Assembly: GCA_029974925.1 (NCBI GenBank)
Contig: JARKQH010000160.1
Coordinates: forward strand, 1-48,751
Direction of reading: 5' to 3'
Length of the DNA stretch: 48,751 bases
Origin: Verrucomicrobiota bacterium
GTDB taxonomy: Bacteria; Verrucomicrobiota; Verrucomicrobiia; Limisphaerales; UBA8199
Part shown: piece by piece, positions 1-8,439 of the stretch
How the letters are laid out: each line of letters starts with the position of its first letter
Numbering within the stretch: position 1 is the stretch's first letter
The notes under the pieces: generated by a model
Told to the model about the DNA's origin: nothing
What the model saw: only the letters and a program-made list of their open reading frames with translations
Databases searched by the model: none
Made by a program: the position numbers and the translations under genes

Positions 1-1265
1 GTGAAATCAGGAAATCTCACAAGTTTGCCTCCCTTGGCCACCGAGGAGCAGCTCAGGGGCATGATGGCTGACCACGTGGCCGCATCATACACGTCCAGCG
101 GCGGGGTGGAACGGGTGCGCACCGCGTGGAGAAAGTCGTGAAACATCGGGTATTCAGCTCCCCCATGCCCCCCGCTCTTGAGCGCCTCCGCCCCCATCGC
201 CTTCCACACCGGGTGCTCATATTTCTCCTGATAAGGCTGGAACGGTTCCCACGCATCGGCTGACTTCCCCGCGGTTTCCAGGCAAATGCTGTCCAGCGAG
301 CCGAAGTAGATGCCCTGGGTTCCCTGAAGCCGCAGGATGAGGTCATACGGGCGCGGCGAGTAAACGTTATGGTAGAGGGTGACCGTGCGGCCATGGGCCG
401 TCTGCAAGAGCGTGGTGTTCAGGTCGCCCTGGGCGTATTTTCGCCGGGCCAGTTCGTGATCCGGCCCGAACTTCTTTGCCGCATACTCCTGAAGACCGCG
501 CGCCGGCGTGCTCAAGCTGCTCAGTGCGACAAAGCGGTCGCCGCGGTTGATGTTCATCCACTGCGCCACAGGGCCGATCGGATGCGTCGGATACGGGTTG
601 CCATTGGTTTGGGCGGCGCGCTGACCCCGCCAGGTCAATTTCCCGTCCGGGGTAAAGGCCAGGGCTCGGCAATCGTGCTGATAACCGGCTTCACAATGCA
701 AAATCTCGCCGAACACGTTTTCGCGCACCATGCGCAGCAGGGCCATGACGTTGCGGAAATAACAAACGTTCTCCAGCATGGTGCAGGGAATGCCCGTCCG
801 CTCCGACACCCGCACCAACTCCCAGCATTCCTCCAACGTCTCCGCGGCGGGAACCTCGACCCCGGGATATTTCCCCGCCCGCATTGCGCCCACGGCCATG
901 CGCGCGTGCCAGGAGGGGGGCGTGGCGATGATGACGGCCTCGAGGTCGTCCCGTTCCACCAGCCGTTCCCAGGCGCCCTCGGTGTCCGCATAAATGTCCG
1001 GTGCCTGGCCGTCGCGCTGCCTGACCAGGCCGGCCGCCCGCGCCGCCCGCTCGCGCACGATGTCGCACACGGCTTGCACCCGCGCCTCCGGGAAGCGGAG
1101 CAGGGTCCCGAGCAGGCTCGTGCCGCGGGAGCCGGTGCCGATGATTCCCAGGCGCACCGGGGCGGCTGGCGCGCCAAAGCCGCGGCCAGCCGTGGCAAAG
1201 ACTGCGGTTGCGGCAAGGCTGGTTTTGAGAAATGCCCGACGATTCACAACCATGCTGTCGCTCAT
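1..1265 (-). CDS. Tat-exported GH109-like Gfo/Idh/MocA-family glycosidase (3' end outside window)
   Basis: The 421 visible residues run off the window edge without a stop, so the C-terminus is missing. Residues 9-16 are NRRAFLKT, a twin-arginine signal followed by a short hydrophobic stretch. A Rossmann NAD-binding motif, GIIGTGSRG, follows at about residue 40. The block around residue 225-245, with YPTH (His228) and then NINRGDRF, is typical of GH109 proteins, which cleave alpha-N-acetylgalactosaminides by a redox mechanism using bound NAD. I chose the ATG at 1265; the in-frame ATG at 1253 (MVVNRRAFLK) is equally possible. The product is probably periplasmic. A plain Gfo/Idh/MocA dehydrogenase is the alternative; the conserved block makes GH109 likelier, but the true substrate cannot be read from sequence. 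Confidence 0.85.
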   Translation of the reverse strand, partial: MSDSMVVNRRAFLKTSLAATAVFATAGRGFGAPAAPVRLGIIGTGSRGTSLLGTLLRFPEARVQAVCDIVRERAARAAGLVRQRDGQAPDIYADTEGAWERLVERDDLEAVIIATPPSWHARMAVGAMRAGKYPGVEVPAAETLEECWELVRVSERTGIPCTMLENVCYFRNVMALLRMVRENVFGEILHCEAGYQHDCRALAFTPDGKLTWRGQRAAQTNGNPYPTHPIGPVAQWMNINRGDRFVALSSLSTPARGLQEYAAKKFGPDHELARRKYAQGDLNTTLLQTAHGRTVTLYHNVYSPRPYDLILRLQGTQGIYFGSLDSICLETAGKSADAWEPFQPYQEKYEHPVWKAMGAEALKSGGHGGAEYPMFHDFLHAVRTRSTPPLDVYDAATWSAIMPLSCSSVAKGGKLVRFPDF

Positions 1266-1382
1266 GAGCCACAGCCTACCCTTCCGCCCGCCCGGAGCAA
1301 CTCTTACCCGACGCGGCCGCGCAAAGCTCTCGACAGAATCGCCCCGGCAGGCTATCCACCCTGGCCGTAATCAATAAGAATT

Positions 1383-1688
1383 ATGGGTGTGATTGTGCAA
1401 TTCGACTTTCCGTTTCCGGGACCGTTCGGCCCCGAGATGGAACAAGGTCTGAAAGACCTGGCTGTGTCCATTACGGAAGAGCCGGGTTTCGTTTGGAAAA
1501 TCTGGACGGAAAACGCCCGGGAAAGGGAGGCGGGCGGCATTTATCTTTTCAGGGACCGCCCCTCTGCGGAGGCCTACGTGGCCAAGCACACGGCGCGGCT
1601 GGCCGGGTTCGGCGTTCAAAACGCCCGAGCCAAGATATTTGAAATCAACGGCGGCCTCACTCAAATCACCCATGGTCCCGCGGCTTGA
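1383..1688 (+). CDS. YdhR-family small protein (putative monooxygenase fold)
   Basis: This 101-residue protein closely resembles E. coli YdhR over its whole length. Shared blocks are FNGPFG-like (FPGPFGPEM), the EPGF(V/L)WK(I/V)WTE segment at residues 33-42, EAGGIYLF at about 49-56, and AYxxKHTARL near residue 64. YdhR is a dimeric alpha-beta-barrel (ABM-like) protein grouped with monooxygenases; its physiological substrate is not established, so no reaction is claimed. It is divergent from the GH109-like gene, and its end overlaps the likely start of the downstream aminopeptidase by 17 bases. No strong ribosome-binding site is seen. The length matches the family. Confidence 0.85.
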   Translation: MGVIVQFDFPFPGPFGPEMEQGLKDLAVSITEEPGFVWKIWTENAREREAGGIYLFRDRPSAEAYVAKHTARLAGFGVQNARAKIFEINGGLTQITHGPAA

Positions 1689-4377
1689 GTTTCGCGGCGC
1701 GCCCCGCCCGGTCCGGGTGATGCTCCGGCTGCTGCTGGGAATGTTTTGCGTGGCGGGCGGCCCCTCCGTCACCGCAAGGGGCGAATCAATCGAGTGTGTC
1801 AAAACCGCGGCTTTTTTTGCCGCGCCCGATTCTCCCGATTACAGGAAATACGCGCCGGACCGCGAAGTGCTGCTGACGCATCTGGCGCTGGATATAACCC
1901 CCGATTTCAAACGGCGGACCGTGCAGGGACGAGCCACCCTTCAGCTCAAGGCCAACGCCCGGCCGGTGCGCGAGGTGCGCCTGGATGCGGTGGACTTGCG
2001 GGTGCGATCGGTCGAGGCGACACCTCCGGTCGAGGCATATCAAGTCACCGACGAGGCGCTGATTGTCACCTTCGCCCGCGACCTGCCGGCGGGCGAGCAG
2101 GCCCGCGTCACCGTGGCCTACGAAGCGGAACCGCAGCGGGGGTTGTACTTCCGCACCCCCGAACTGGGTTACAAACCGGGTGACACTCACCTGTTTACGC
2201 AGGGCGAGGAAATCGAAGCGCGGCATTGGTACCCCGCTCTGGATTTTCCCAACCAGTTTTTCGCCTCGGAAATCATCTGCCGGGTGCCGGAAGGCATGAC
2301 GGTCATTTCCAACGGGAGGTTGATCGGCCAGACTCGCGAGCCGTCCGGCCTGACGGCATTTCATTGGCGCCAAGACAAACCGCACGTCAATTACCTGGTA
2401 ACCCTGGTCGCCGGCTACTTCAAGACGCTCGAGGACCGGTACCGGGACATCCCCCTGGCGTTTCACACGCCCCCCTCCGATTTCCCTCAAGCCGCCCATT
2501 CATTTCGAGGCACCCGCGAGATGCTGGCCTTTTTCGAGCAGGAGATCGGAGTGCCCTATCCCTGGGCGAAGTATGACCAGGTGGTGGTCCACGATTTCGT
2601 GGCCGGCGGCATGGAGAACACCAGCGCGACCACGCTGACGGACCGGACGCTGTTCACCGAGGCCACCGAGAACATTCGCAACAGCGAGGGGCTGGTTTCC
2701 CATGAACTCGCTCACCAGTGGTTTGGCAACCTCGTCACCTGCAAGGACTGGAGTCACATCTGGCTCAATGAAGGTTTCGCCACGTATTATGAGTCGCTGT
2801 GGACCGCCTACCGCCACGGCCGCAACGACATGCTCTACGAGCTGTACCACCGCGCCCGCCAGATCGCCAGCCGCACCAACGAAACCACCCCCATCGTCCG
2901 CCGCACTTTTTCCGACCCGGGCGAAATGTTCAACCACCTGGCCTATGGCAAGGGCGGTTGGGTGCTGCACATGTTGCGGGCGCAGCTCGGCGAGGACCTT
3001 TTTCGCCGCGGCATTCGCGCCTACCTTGAACGGCACGCGCACGGCAACGTGGTCACCGACGACCTGCGCCGCGCTTTGGAGGAGGTTTCCGGCAAGACCC
3101 TGGACCCGTTTTTCGACCAGTGGGTTTACCATGGCGGGTTGCCCACTTCGGAGGTTTCCTGGAGCTGGGACCAGCAACGACGGCTTGCTCGGGTCACCGT
3201 CAGGCAAACCCAGGCCGTCAACGACCAGGTTCTGCTTTTCTCCTTCCCCCTCACCATCCGTTTCAAGGGCAGCTTCGGTGTGGTCGAACAAACGGTTCGG
3301 ATCTCGAGCCGGCAGGAGGATTTCCACTTTCCGCTCGAGTCCGCTCCGGAAATTGTCCGGCTGGACCCGGAATACACCCTGCTGGCACGCATCCAGTTCC
3401 CCCTCTCGCGAGCCATGGCGCACGCCCAGTTGAAGGATTCCAGCGACGTGATCGGCCGGCTGCTGGCGATCGAGGATTTGGGACGGCGCCGCGACCGGGA
3501 GGCGGTGGCCAAGCTCAAGGAGGTGCTGAACACGGACGAGTTTTACGGCGTGCGCATCGAAGCGGCGCGCGCCTTGCGGGCCATTCATTCCGACGAGTCC
3601 CTCAGCGCCCTGGTCTCCTCCAGAAATCAGGCCGACGCCCGGGTTCGGCGCCAGGTGGCGGAGGAAATCGGCCGCTTTTACCACCCCGATGCGCTGGAGG
3701 CGGCGCGGGAAATGGCGCGCTCCGAGCGAAATCCCGCGATCCGCGCCGAAGCGATCAAGGCACTGGGCGCTTACGGCGAAGCCGGGGTCAGGAACACCTT
3801 GCTGGAATTCCTGAACTCGGATTCCTACCGGAATGAACTGGCCGAGGCGGCGCTGGAGGGCATTCGCGCGTCGGACGATCCTTTCTTTGTCGGGTTGCTG
3901 TTGGAAATTCTGGCGCGGCGGGAGGCGGATTTCACCACGCGCGGCCTGGCGCAAGGGATTGAAACCCTCGCGTGGGTGGCCCGCAATGAAAGCCAGAAGG
4001 ACAATGTCCGCGAGTTCATTCTACGCCACGTCAACAGTCCCAAACGCCGAATTCAAATCGCCAGTCTCAAAGCCCTCGGTCTGCTCGGCGATTGGAAAGC
4101 GGCCCCCATCCTCGAGCGGTTCGCCAGCGCCGCCGAAAAAACGCCCCAGCGCGAGGCGGCCGAATCCGCTCTGCGGAAATTACGGGATGAGCGCAAGCCG
4201 GCCGAGGAATTGCAGTCCCTGCGCCAGGAGGTGTTGGAGCTGAAGAAAGCCGGCCGGGAGGCCAGCCAGACATTGGAATCGTTGAAAAAACAGGTTCAGG
4301 CTCTGAGCGCCCAAACCACCAAGTCCGGGCGTCGGGCCCCCCCGGCGCTGCGGAGCCCGAAGCAAAGTGAGCCTTGA
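1672..4377 (+). CDS. Secreted M1-family zinc aminopeptidase with C-terminal HEAT repeats
   Basis: The gene encodes 901 residues from the ATG at 1672. In-frame ATGs at 1639 and 1720 are alternatives, and 1720 gives a more compact signal peptide. A hydrophobic signal segment lies at about 17-30. The substrate-anchoring motif reads GGMEN (312-316), a variant of GAMEN. The zinc site is HELAH (344-348) with Glu367 in WLNEGFA, the HExxH-x18-E pattern of M1 gluzincins, which remove N-terminal residues from peptides. After the catalytic part, residues 585-830 form alpha-helical HEAT-like repeats with alternating charged and leucine positions. Residues about 840-885 look like a coiled coil, and a basic proline-rich tail follows. 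The family often has another helical C-terminal domain; HEAT repeats replace it here. Confidence 0.93.
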   Translation: MVPRLEFRGAPRPVRVMLRLLLGMFCVAGGPSVTARGESIECVKTAAFFAAPDSPDYRKYAPDREVLLTHLALDITPDFKRRTVQGRATLQLKANARPVREVRLDAVDLRVRSVEATPPVEAYQVTDEALIVTFARDLPAGEQARVTVAYEAEPQRGLYFRTPELGYKPGDTHLFTQGEEIEARHWYPALDFPNQFFASEIICRVPEGMTVISNGRLIGQTREPSGLTAFHWRQDKPHVNYLVTLVAGYFKTLEDRYRDIPLAFHTPPSDFPQAAHSFRGTREMLAFFEQEIGVPYPWAKYDQVVVHDFVAGGMENTSATTLTDRTLFTEATENIRNSEGLVSHELAHQWFGNLVTCKDWSHIWLNEGFATYYESLWTAYRHGRNDMLYELYHRARQIASRTNETTPIVRRTFSDPGEMFNHLAYGKGGWVLHMLRAQLGEDLFRRGIRAYLERHAHGNVVTDDLRRALEEVSGKTLDPFFDQWVYHGGLPTSEVSWSWDQQRRLARVTVRQTQAVNDQVLLFSFPLTIRFKGSFGVVEQTVRISSRQEDFHFPLESAPEIVRLDPEYTLLARIQFPLSRAMAHAQLKDSSDVIGRLLAIEDLGRRRDREAVAKLKEVLNTDEFYGVRIEAARALRAIHSDESLSALVSSRNQADARVRRQVAEEIGRFYHPDALEAAREMARSERNPAIRAEAIKALGAYGEAGVRNTLLEFLNSDSYRNELAEAALEGIRASDDPFFVGLLLEILARREADFTTRGLAQGIETLAWVARNESQKDNVREFILRHVNSPKRRIQIASLKALGLLGDWKAAPILERFASAAEKTPQREAAESALRKLRDERKPAEELQSLRQEVLELKKAGREASQTLESLKKQVQALSAQTTKSGRRAPPALRSPKQSEP

Positions 4378-4407
4378 ACTTCGGACGCTGAACTTTAGCC
4401 TTTCGGT

Positions 4408-5367
4408 GTGAACAACGACCTGCCGAGCGTGACGGTGGTGATCGCCGCCCGGCCGGGCCAGGCGCAGATTCAAGCGGTGGAGGCTGCCCGCGCGCTGGAT
4501 TACCCGGCCGGCAAGCTGGAGGTCATCGTCGCGCGCGGGCGCCAGCCTTCCGCCCAGCGGAACGCCGCCATCCGTGCGGCGCGGGGCGACCTGATTTACT
4601 TTCTCGACGATGATTCAATGCCCGCCCCCCAAAACCTGCGGCGCGCTGTCGGGCATTTTCGTGATCCGAAGGTCCAGATGGCCGGCGGGCCCAACCTTTG
4701 CCCCTCCGATGCGCCCGGTCTGGAGCAGGTTTTCGCGTTGGTTCTCTCGAGTTGGCTGGCCTTTGGGCCCAGCCGCGCCCGCTACGCCAAAGTCGGGCGG
4801 CCGCGTCCTTCCAGCGAAAAAGAGCTGATTCTCTGCAATCTCGTGGCCCGCCGCCAGCCCCTCCTGGACCTCGGCGGATTCAACGAGGCCCTGTATCCCA
4901 ACGAGGAAAATGCCCTCATGGACGAATTGCAGAAACGTGGCGGCGTCCTGCTGTATGACCCGGAGATTGCCGTGTTTCGGCGGCCGCGATCCAGTCTGAA
5001 GGCTTTCGCCAAAATGCTCCTCACCTATGGACGCGGGCGGGCGGAACAGTTCCGGCTGCATCCCACACCCGGCTCCGCGCTGAACTTTGTGCCGCCCCTG
5101 TTCTGCCTCTACCTGGTGATTGCCCCTTTCCTGGGCAGGGTTGGTTTGGTTCCCCTGGTGTTTTACCTTTTGGCCGTGGCGGGGCAGGGGATGGTTCTGA
5201 TTCCAACCGGAGGGGTGTTCCGGGCGCTGGCGGCCACGCCGTTGGTGGTGCTAACGCATCTGCTTTACGGTCTGGGCTTTTGGCGCGGCTTGTTCACAAG
5301 GCTGGCGCCGCCGGGTCAAAGGCGGGAGGTCGCAGTCTCGCTCGAAAGGTTGGCGGGGGCACCATGA
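4408..5367 (+). CDS. Family 2 glycosyltransferase, membrane-anchored at the C-terminus
   Basis: This 319-residue GT-A-fold protein begins with SVTVVIAAR (residues 7-15). It carries a DDD triad in YFLDDDSMPAP (67-69), which in this family binds the divalent metal and nucleotide-sugar diphosphate. The later LLDLGGFNEALYPNEEN segment matches the acceptor-side region of GT2 enzymes. About three hydrophobic segments after residue 220 suggest attachment to the cytoplasmic membrane with the catalytic part inside. The start is a GTG at 4408; no clear ribosome-binding site precedes it. The stop overlaps the glnE start as ATGA, so the two are probably translationally coupled. It resembles succinoglycan/exopolysaccharide transferases, but sugar and acceptor are unknown. 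Confidence 0.88.
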   Translation: MNNDLPSVTVVIAARPGQAQIQAVEAARALDYPAGKLEVIVARGRQPSAQRNAAIRAARGDLIYFLDDDSMPAPQNLRRAVGHFRDPKVQMAGGPNLCPSDAPGLEQVFALVLSSWLAFGPSRARYAKVGRPRPSSEKELILCNLVARRQPLLDLGGFNEALYPNEENALMDELQKRGGVLLYDPEIAVFRRPRSSLKAFAKMLLTYGRGRAEQFRLHPTPGSALNFVPPLFCLYLVIAPFLGRVGLVPLVFYLLAVAGQGMVLIPTGGVFRALAATPLVVLTHLLYGLGFWRGLFTRLAPPGQRREVAVSLERLAGAP

Positions 5368-8345
5368 AGAATCCGGTGTGGTCCAAGGTCATTCCGGCCT
5401 GCCCGGACCCGGCGCGGGCCAGGCAGATGCTTGAGCTCTTCGAAGGCACGCCAGGCGTCGAGGTGCTGGAGGCGGCCGACGAGGATCAGGCCGGCTTGCT
5501 GGCGCTGTTGTTCTGCGGCTCCCGCATCTCCACCAGCCTGTTGATTGCCCATCCGGAATGGCTCGGCGCTCTCACCCGCGACGCGCTCCGGCACCCGCGT
5601 CGAAAATCCGGCCTCAAGCAAGAGCTCGCATCCTGGCTGCCCGGCCTGCTCGAAGCCGGAGATTACAGCGCCGTGCCGCGCCGCCTGCGCGAATTCCAAC
5701 AGCGCGAATTGGTCCGGATTGCGCTTCGGGACCTGTCCCACGCGGCGGAGGTTCCCGAAATCATCCTCGAAATTTCGGACCTGGCGGACGTATGCCTGGA
5801 TGCGATTTGGCAAAACTGCTGGCGGCAGCTCACGCGCCGTTATGGCACCCCCTACCACCGGGACCCGCAAGGCAAATGGCGGCCCACGGCCGCCTGTGTG
5901 CTCGGCCTGGGCAAGTTGGGCGGGCAGGAGTTGAACTACAGCTCGGATGTGGACCTGATGTTCGTGTATGACGACGAGGGCGAGGTGTTCGCGCAGCGTC
6001 CGGGCAAGACCGCCCGGCCCGTCCTGAGCAACCATCAGTTCTTTACGCGCCTGGCCGAGGCCTTTATCGCCCAGGTCAGTGGCGCCCGCCAGGAGGAGGC
6101 GCTCTACCGCATTGACCTCCGATTGCGGCCCGAGGGCAACGGCGGCCCCTTGGCCCGTTCCCTCGCCAGCTATGAAAACTACTACGCGCAATGGGGCCAA
6201 ACGTGGGAGCGGATGATGCTCATCAAGGGCCGCGGCGTCGCGGGCGATGTCGCGCTGGCCTCGGAATTCCTCGAGATGATTCAACCCTTTCGCTTTCCCC
6301 GCTCCATCAACGAAGGGGTGCTGCGGGAAGTGGCGGCCATGAAAGACCGCATTGAACAGGAAGTGGTGAAAAGCGGCGAGCTCGAGCGAAATGTAAAGCT
6401 GGGCCGCGGCGGCATCCGCGAGGTGGAGTTTATCGTGCAATCCCTTCAGGTCCTGCACGCCGGCAAACAGCCCTTCCTGCAGGGCGGCCAAACCCTTCCT
6501 GGTCTGGCCAAGCTCGCCCAATACGAATTGCTGACGCCCGCCGAAGCGGACGCCCTGGCCGCCGCCTACTGCTTTCTCCGCAAGGTCGAGCATCGGCTCC
6601 AGATGGAGGAAAACCGCCAGACCCATACCCTCCCCGATGAGCGCGCTTCACTCGAGCGGCTGGCGCGCCTCATGCGTTTTCCCAATCTCCGCCTTTTCGA
6701 ACAGGAGCGCCGCCGTCACACCGACAACGTCCGCCGCATCTTCGAGCGCCTCCTTCGCCCCGAGCACGGTCCCGAGGCCCAGCGTTTCGCCTTTCCCCGC
6801 CAGTTTGACGGCGCGGAGGCCGAATGGACCCGCCTCCTGACCGAACACCGGTTTCGCGATGTGCCCAAAGCCCTTCGCGTTTTGCGCGAGTTCGTCGAAG
6901 GACCCGGTTACGTTCACGTCTCCTCCCGAACGCGCGAGCTGGCGTTGGGGTTGCTGCCCCGTTTTTTTGCCCTTTGCCCGGCTCCCGCGGGCTCAGGCCC
7001 GCCAAGCCGAAGGCCAAACCGGTCCTCATCAAACCTCGACGGCGGGCGCCCCTCGGTGGAGGCGCCGCTCTCAGACCCGGACCGCGTCCTGACCCGCCTG
7101 GACAGTTTCATTGCCGCCTACGGCGCCCGGGCCACGCTGTTCGAGCTCTGGCACAGCAATCCGGCGATTTTCGAACTGCTCGTGCTCCTGTTCGACCGTT
7201 CCGAGTTCCTCGCCGAGCTGGCAATCCGCTCGCCGGACCTCGTGGACGAATTGGTCACCAGCGGCCGGCTCCGCCAGCGGAAAACCGCCGCGGAGACCCT
7301 GAAGGACCTGCGCTATGGCGCGGACGACAAGGACCAGCACCTGTGGCTCCGCCGCTACCATCCCGCCGAACTCATGCGCATCGGCCTCCGGGACATCCTC
7401 GGCCTGGCGGATTTCGAACAGTACCTGACCGAACTGTCCGCGCTGGCGGACGCCTGCCTCCAGTATGCCCTCGAAGTGGTCATGCGCCGCCACCAGTTGC
7501 GCCGACCGCCTTTCGTCATCGTCGGCCTGGGCAAACTGGGCGGCGCGGAAATTGATTACGGTTCCGACCTGGACATCATCTTCGTGGCCGACGACCGGAC
7601 CAAAGGCCTTGACCGGTTGGGGCGGCTCGCGCTGGAGGTGATGGACCTGCTCTCGGCGCGCACGCCGCAGGGGATGCTCTTCAAAACCGACGCCCGCCTC
7701 CGCCCCGACGGCGAGAAAGGGCAGTTGGTCAACTCGCTCCGGGCGCATGAGGAATATTACCGCCACCGCGCCGGCTTGTGGGAAATCCAGTCCCTGACCC
7801 GCACGCGCCCCGTCGCTGGAGACCTCAAGCTGGGCGAACGGTTTCAGCAGATGGTCGCGCGCCTGACCAATTTTCAGCACCCTTCCGCCCCTCTGGCCGC
7901 CTACAGCCCGGACTGGAAGCTCAAGATTCATCAAATGCGTTTGCGCATCGAAAAGGAGCGCACCCCCCGGGGCAAGGACGAGCTGGCCATCAAAACCGGC
8001 GCCGGCGGTTTGATGGATGCCGAATTCGTTGCCCAAGCCCTCTGCCTCGAAAATGGCTGGCAGGAGGCCAACACACTTCGCGCGCTCGAACGCGGGCGCG
8101 CGGCCGGCCTTTTGCCCGACGCCGATCAACTCATCGAAAACTATCGCCGCATTCGGCGCATCGAAGGCATCCTTCGCCGCTGGAGTTACGAAGGCGAGTC
8201 CGTCCTGCCGGATGATCCCGCCCCCTATTATCGCGTATCGGTGCGCTGCGGCTTCCCCACGCCCGAAGCCTTCCGTCAGGCCCTCGCGGAATACCGGGCC
8301 GCCATCCGCAACGCCTATCACCGCTTCTTCGGGGTGAAATCTTGA
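5364..8345 (+). CDS. glnE: Bifunctional glutamine synthetase adenylyltransferase/adenylyl-removing enzyme
   Basis: GlnE attaches AMP to, or removes it from, glutamine synthetase in response to nitrogen status relayed by PII. The 993-residue protein shows the expected duplication of nucleotidyltransferase domains. The first has GLGKLGG at 181-187 and the metal pair Asp195/Asp197 in SSDVDLMF. The second has the same GLGKLGG at 721-727 and Asp735/Asp737 in GSDLDIIF. Each is followed by a helical GlnE-type regulatory region. Residues about 536-574 form a proline-, serine- and arginine-rich stretch between the halves that looks like an in-frame insertion. The ATG at 5364 overlaps the upstream stop by four bases. 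Neither glnA nor PII is in the window. Confidence 0.96.
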   Translation: MKNPVWSKVIPACPDPARARQMLELFEGTPGVEVLEAADEDQAGLLALLFCGSRISTSLLIAHPEWLGALTRDALRHPRRKSGLKQELASWLPGLLEAGDYSAVPRRLREFQQRELVRIALRDLSHAAEVPEIILEISDLADVCLDAIWQNCWRQLTRRYGTPYHRDPQGKWRPTAACVLGLGKLGGQELNYSSDVDLMFVYDDEGEVFAQRPGKTARPVLSNHQFFTRLAEAFIAQVSGARQEEALYRIDLRLRPEGNGGPLARSLASYENYYAQWGQTWERMMLIKGRGVAGDVALASEFLEMIQPFRFPRSINEGVLREVAAMKDRIEQEVVKSGELERNVKLGRGGIREVEFIVQSLQVLHAGKQPFLQGGQTLPGLAKLAQYELLTPAEADALAAAYCFLRKVEHRLQMEENRQTHTLPDERASLERLARLMRFPNLRLFEQERRRHTDNVRRIFERLLRPEHGPEAQRFAFPRQFDGAEAEWTRLLTEHRFRDVPKALRVLREFVEGPGYVHVSSRTRELALGLLPRFFALCPAPAGSGPPSRRPNRSSSNLDGGRPSVEAPLSDPDRVLTRLDSFIAAYGARATLFELWHSNPAIFELLVLLFDRSEFLAELAIRSPDLVDELVTSGRLRQRKTAAETLKDLRYGADDKDQHLWLRRYHPAELMRIGLRDILGLADFEQYLTELSALADACLQYALEVVMRRHQLRRPPFVIVGLGKLGGAEIDYGSDLDIIFVADDRTKGLDRLGRLALEVMDLLSARTPQGMLFKTDARLRPDGEKGQLVNSLRAHEEYYRHRAGLWEIQSLTRTRPVAGDLKLGERFQQMVARLTNFQHPSAPLAAYSPDWKLKIHQMRLRIEKERTPRGKDELAIKTGAGGLMDAEFVAQALCLENGWQEANTLRALERGRAAGLLPDADQLIENYRRIRRIEGILRRWSYEGESVLPDDPAPYYRVSVRCGFPTPEAFRQALAEYRAAIRNAYHRFFGVKS

Positions 8346-8363
8346 CCCCGCCTCACTAAAGCA

Positions 8364-8391
8364 TTGACTGGCGCGCGAACGGGGACATGAT
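8364..8391 (+). promoter_or_regulatory. Candidate promoter of the kinase-gnd-epimerase-reductase cluster
   Basis: TTGACT at 8364-8369 and CATGAT at 8386-8391 are separated by 16 bases, a passable sigma-70-type pair about 50 bases before the kinase ATG. It is the only good pair in the gap after glnE. It is weaker than consensus in the -10 element. Confidence 0.4.
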
Positions 8392-8439
8392 GGTTCCCGA
8401 AGCTTTTTGCAACCAAGCGCAACTGGAAAACAAAACAAC

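Noticed and set aside
2500-3954. 484-codon minus-strand frame opposite the M1 aminopeptidase
   Set aside because: The sense strand encodes intact M1 motifs; the antisense product has no recognisable domain.
8407-8439. TTG at 8407 as the kinase start
   Set aside because: The extra 11 residues are not conserved-looking; the ATG at 8440 begins the family homology.
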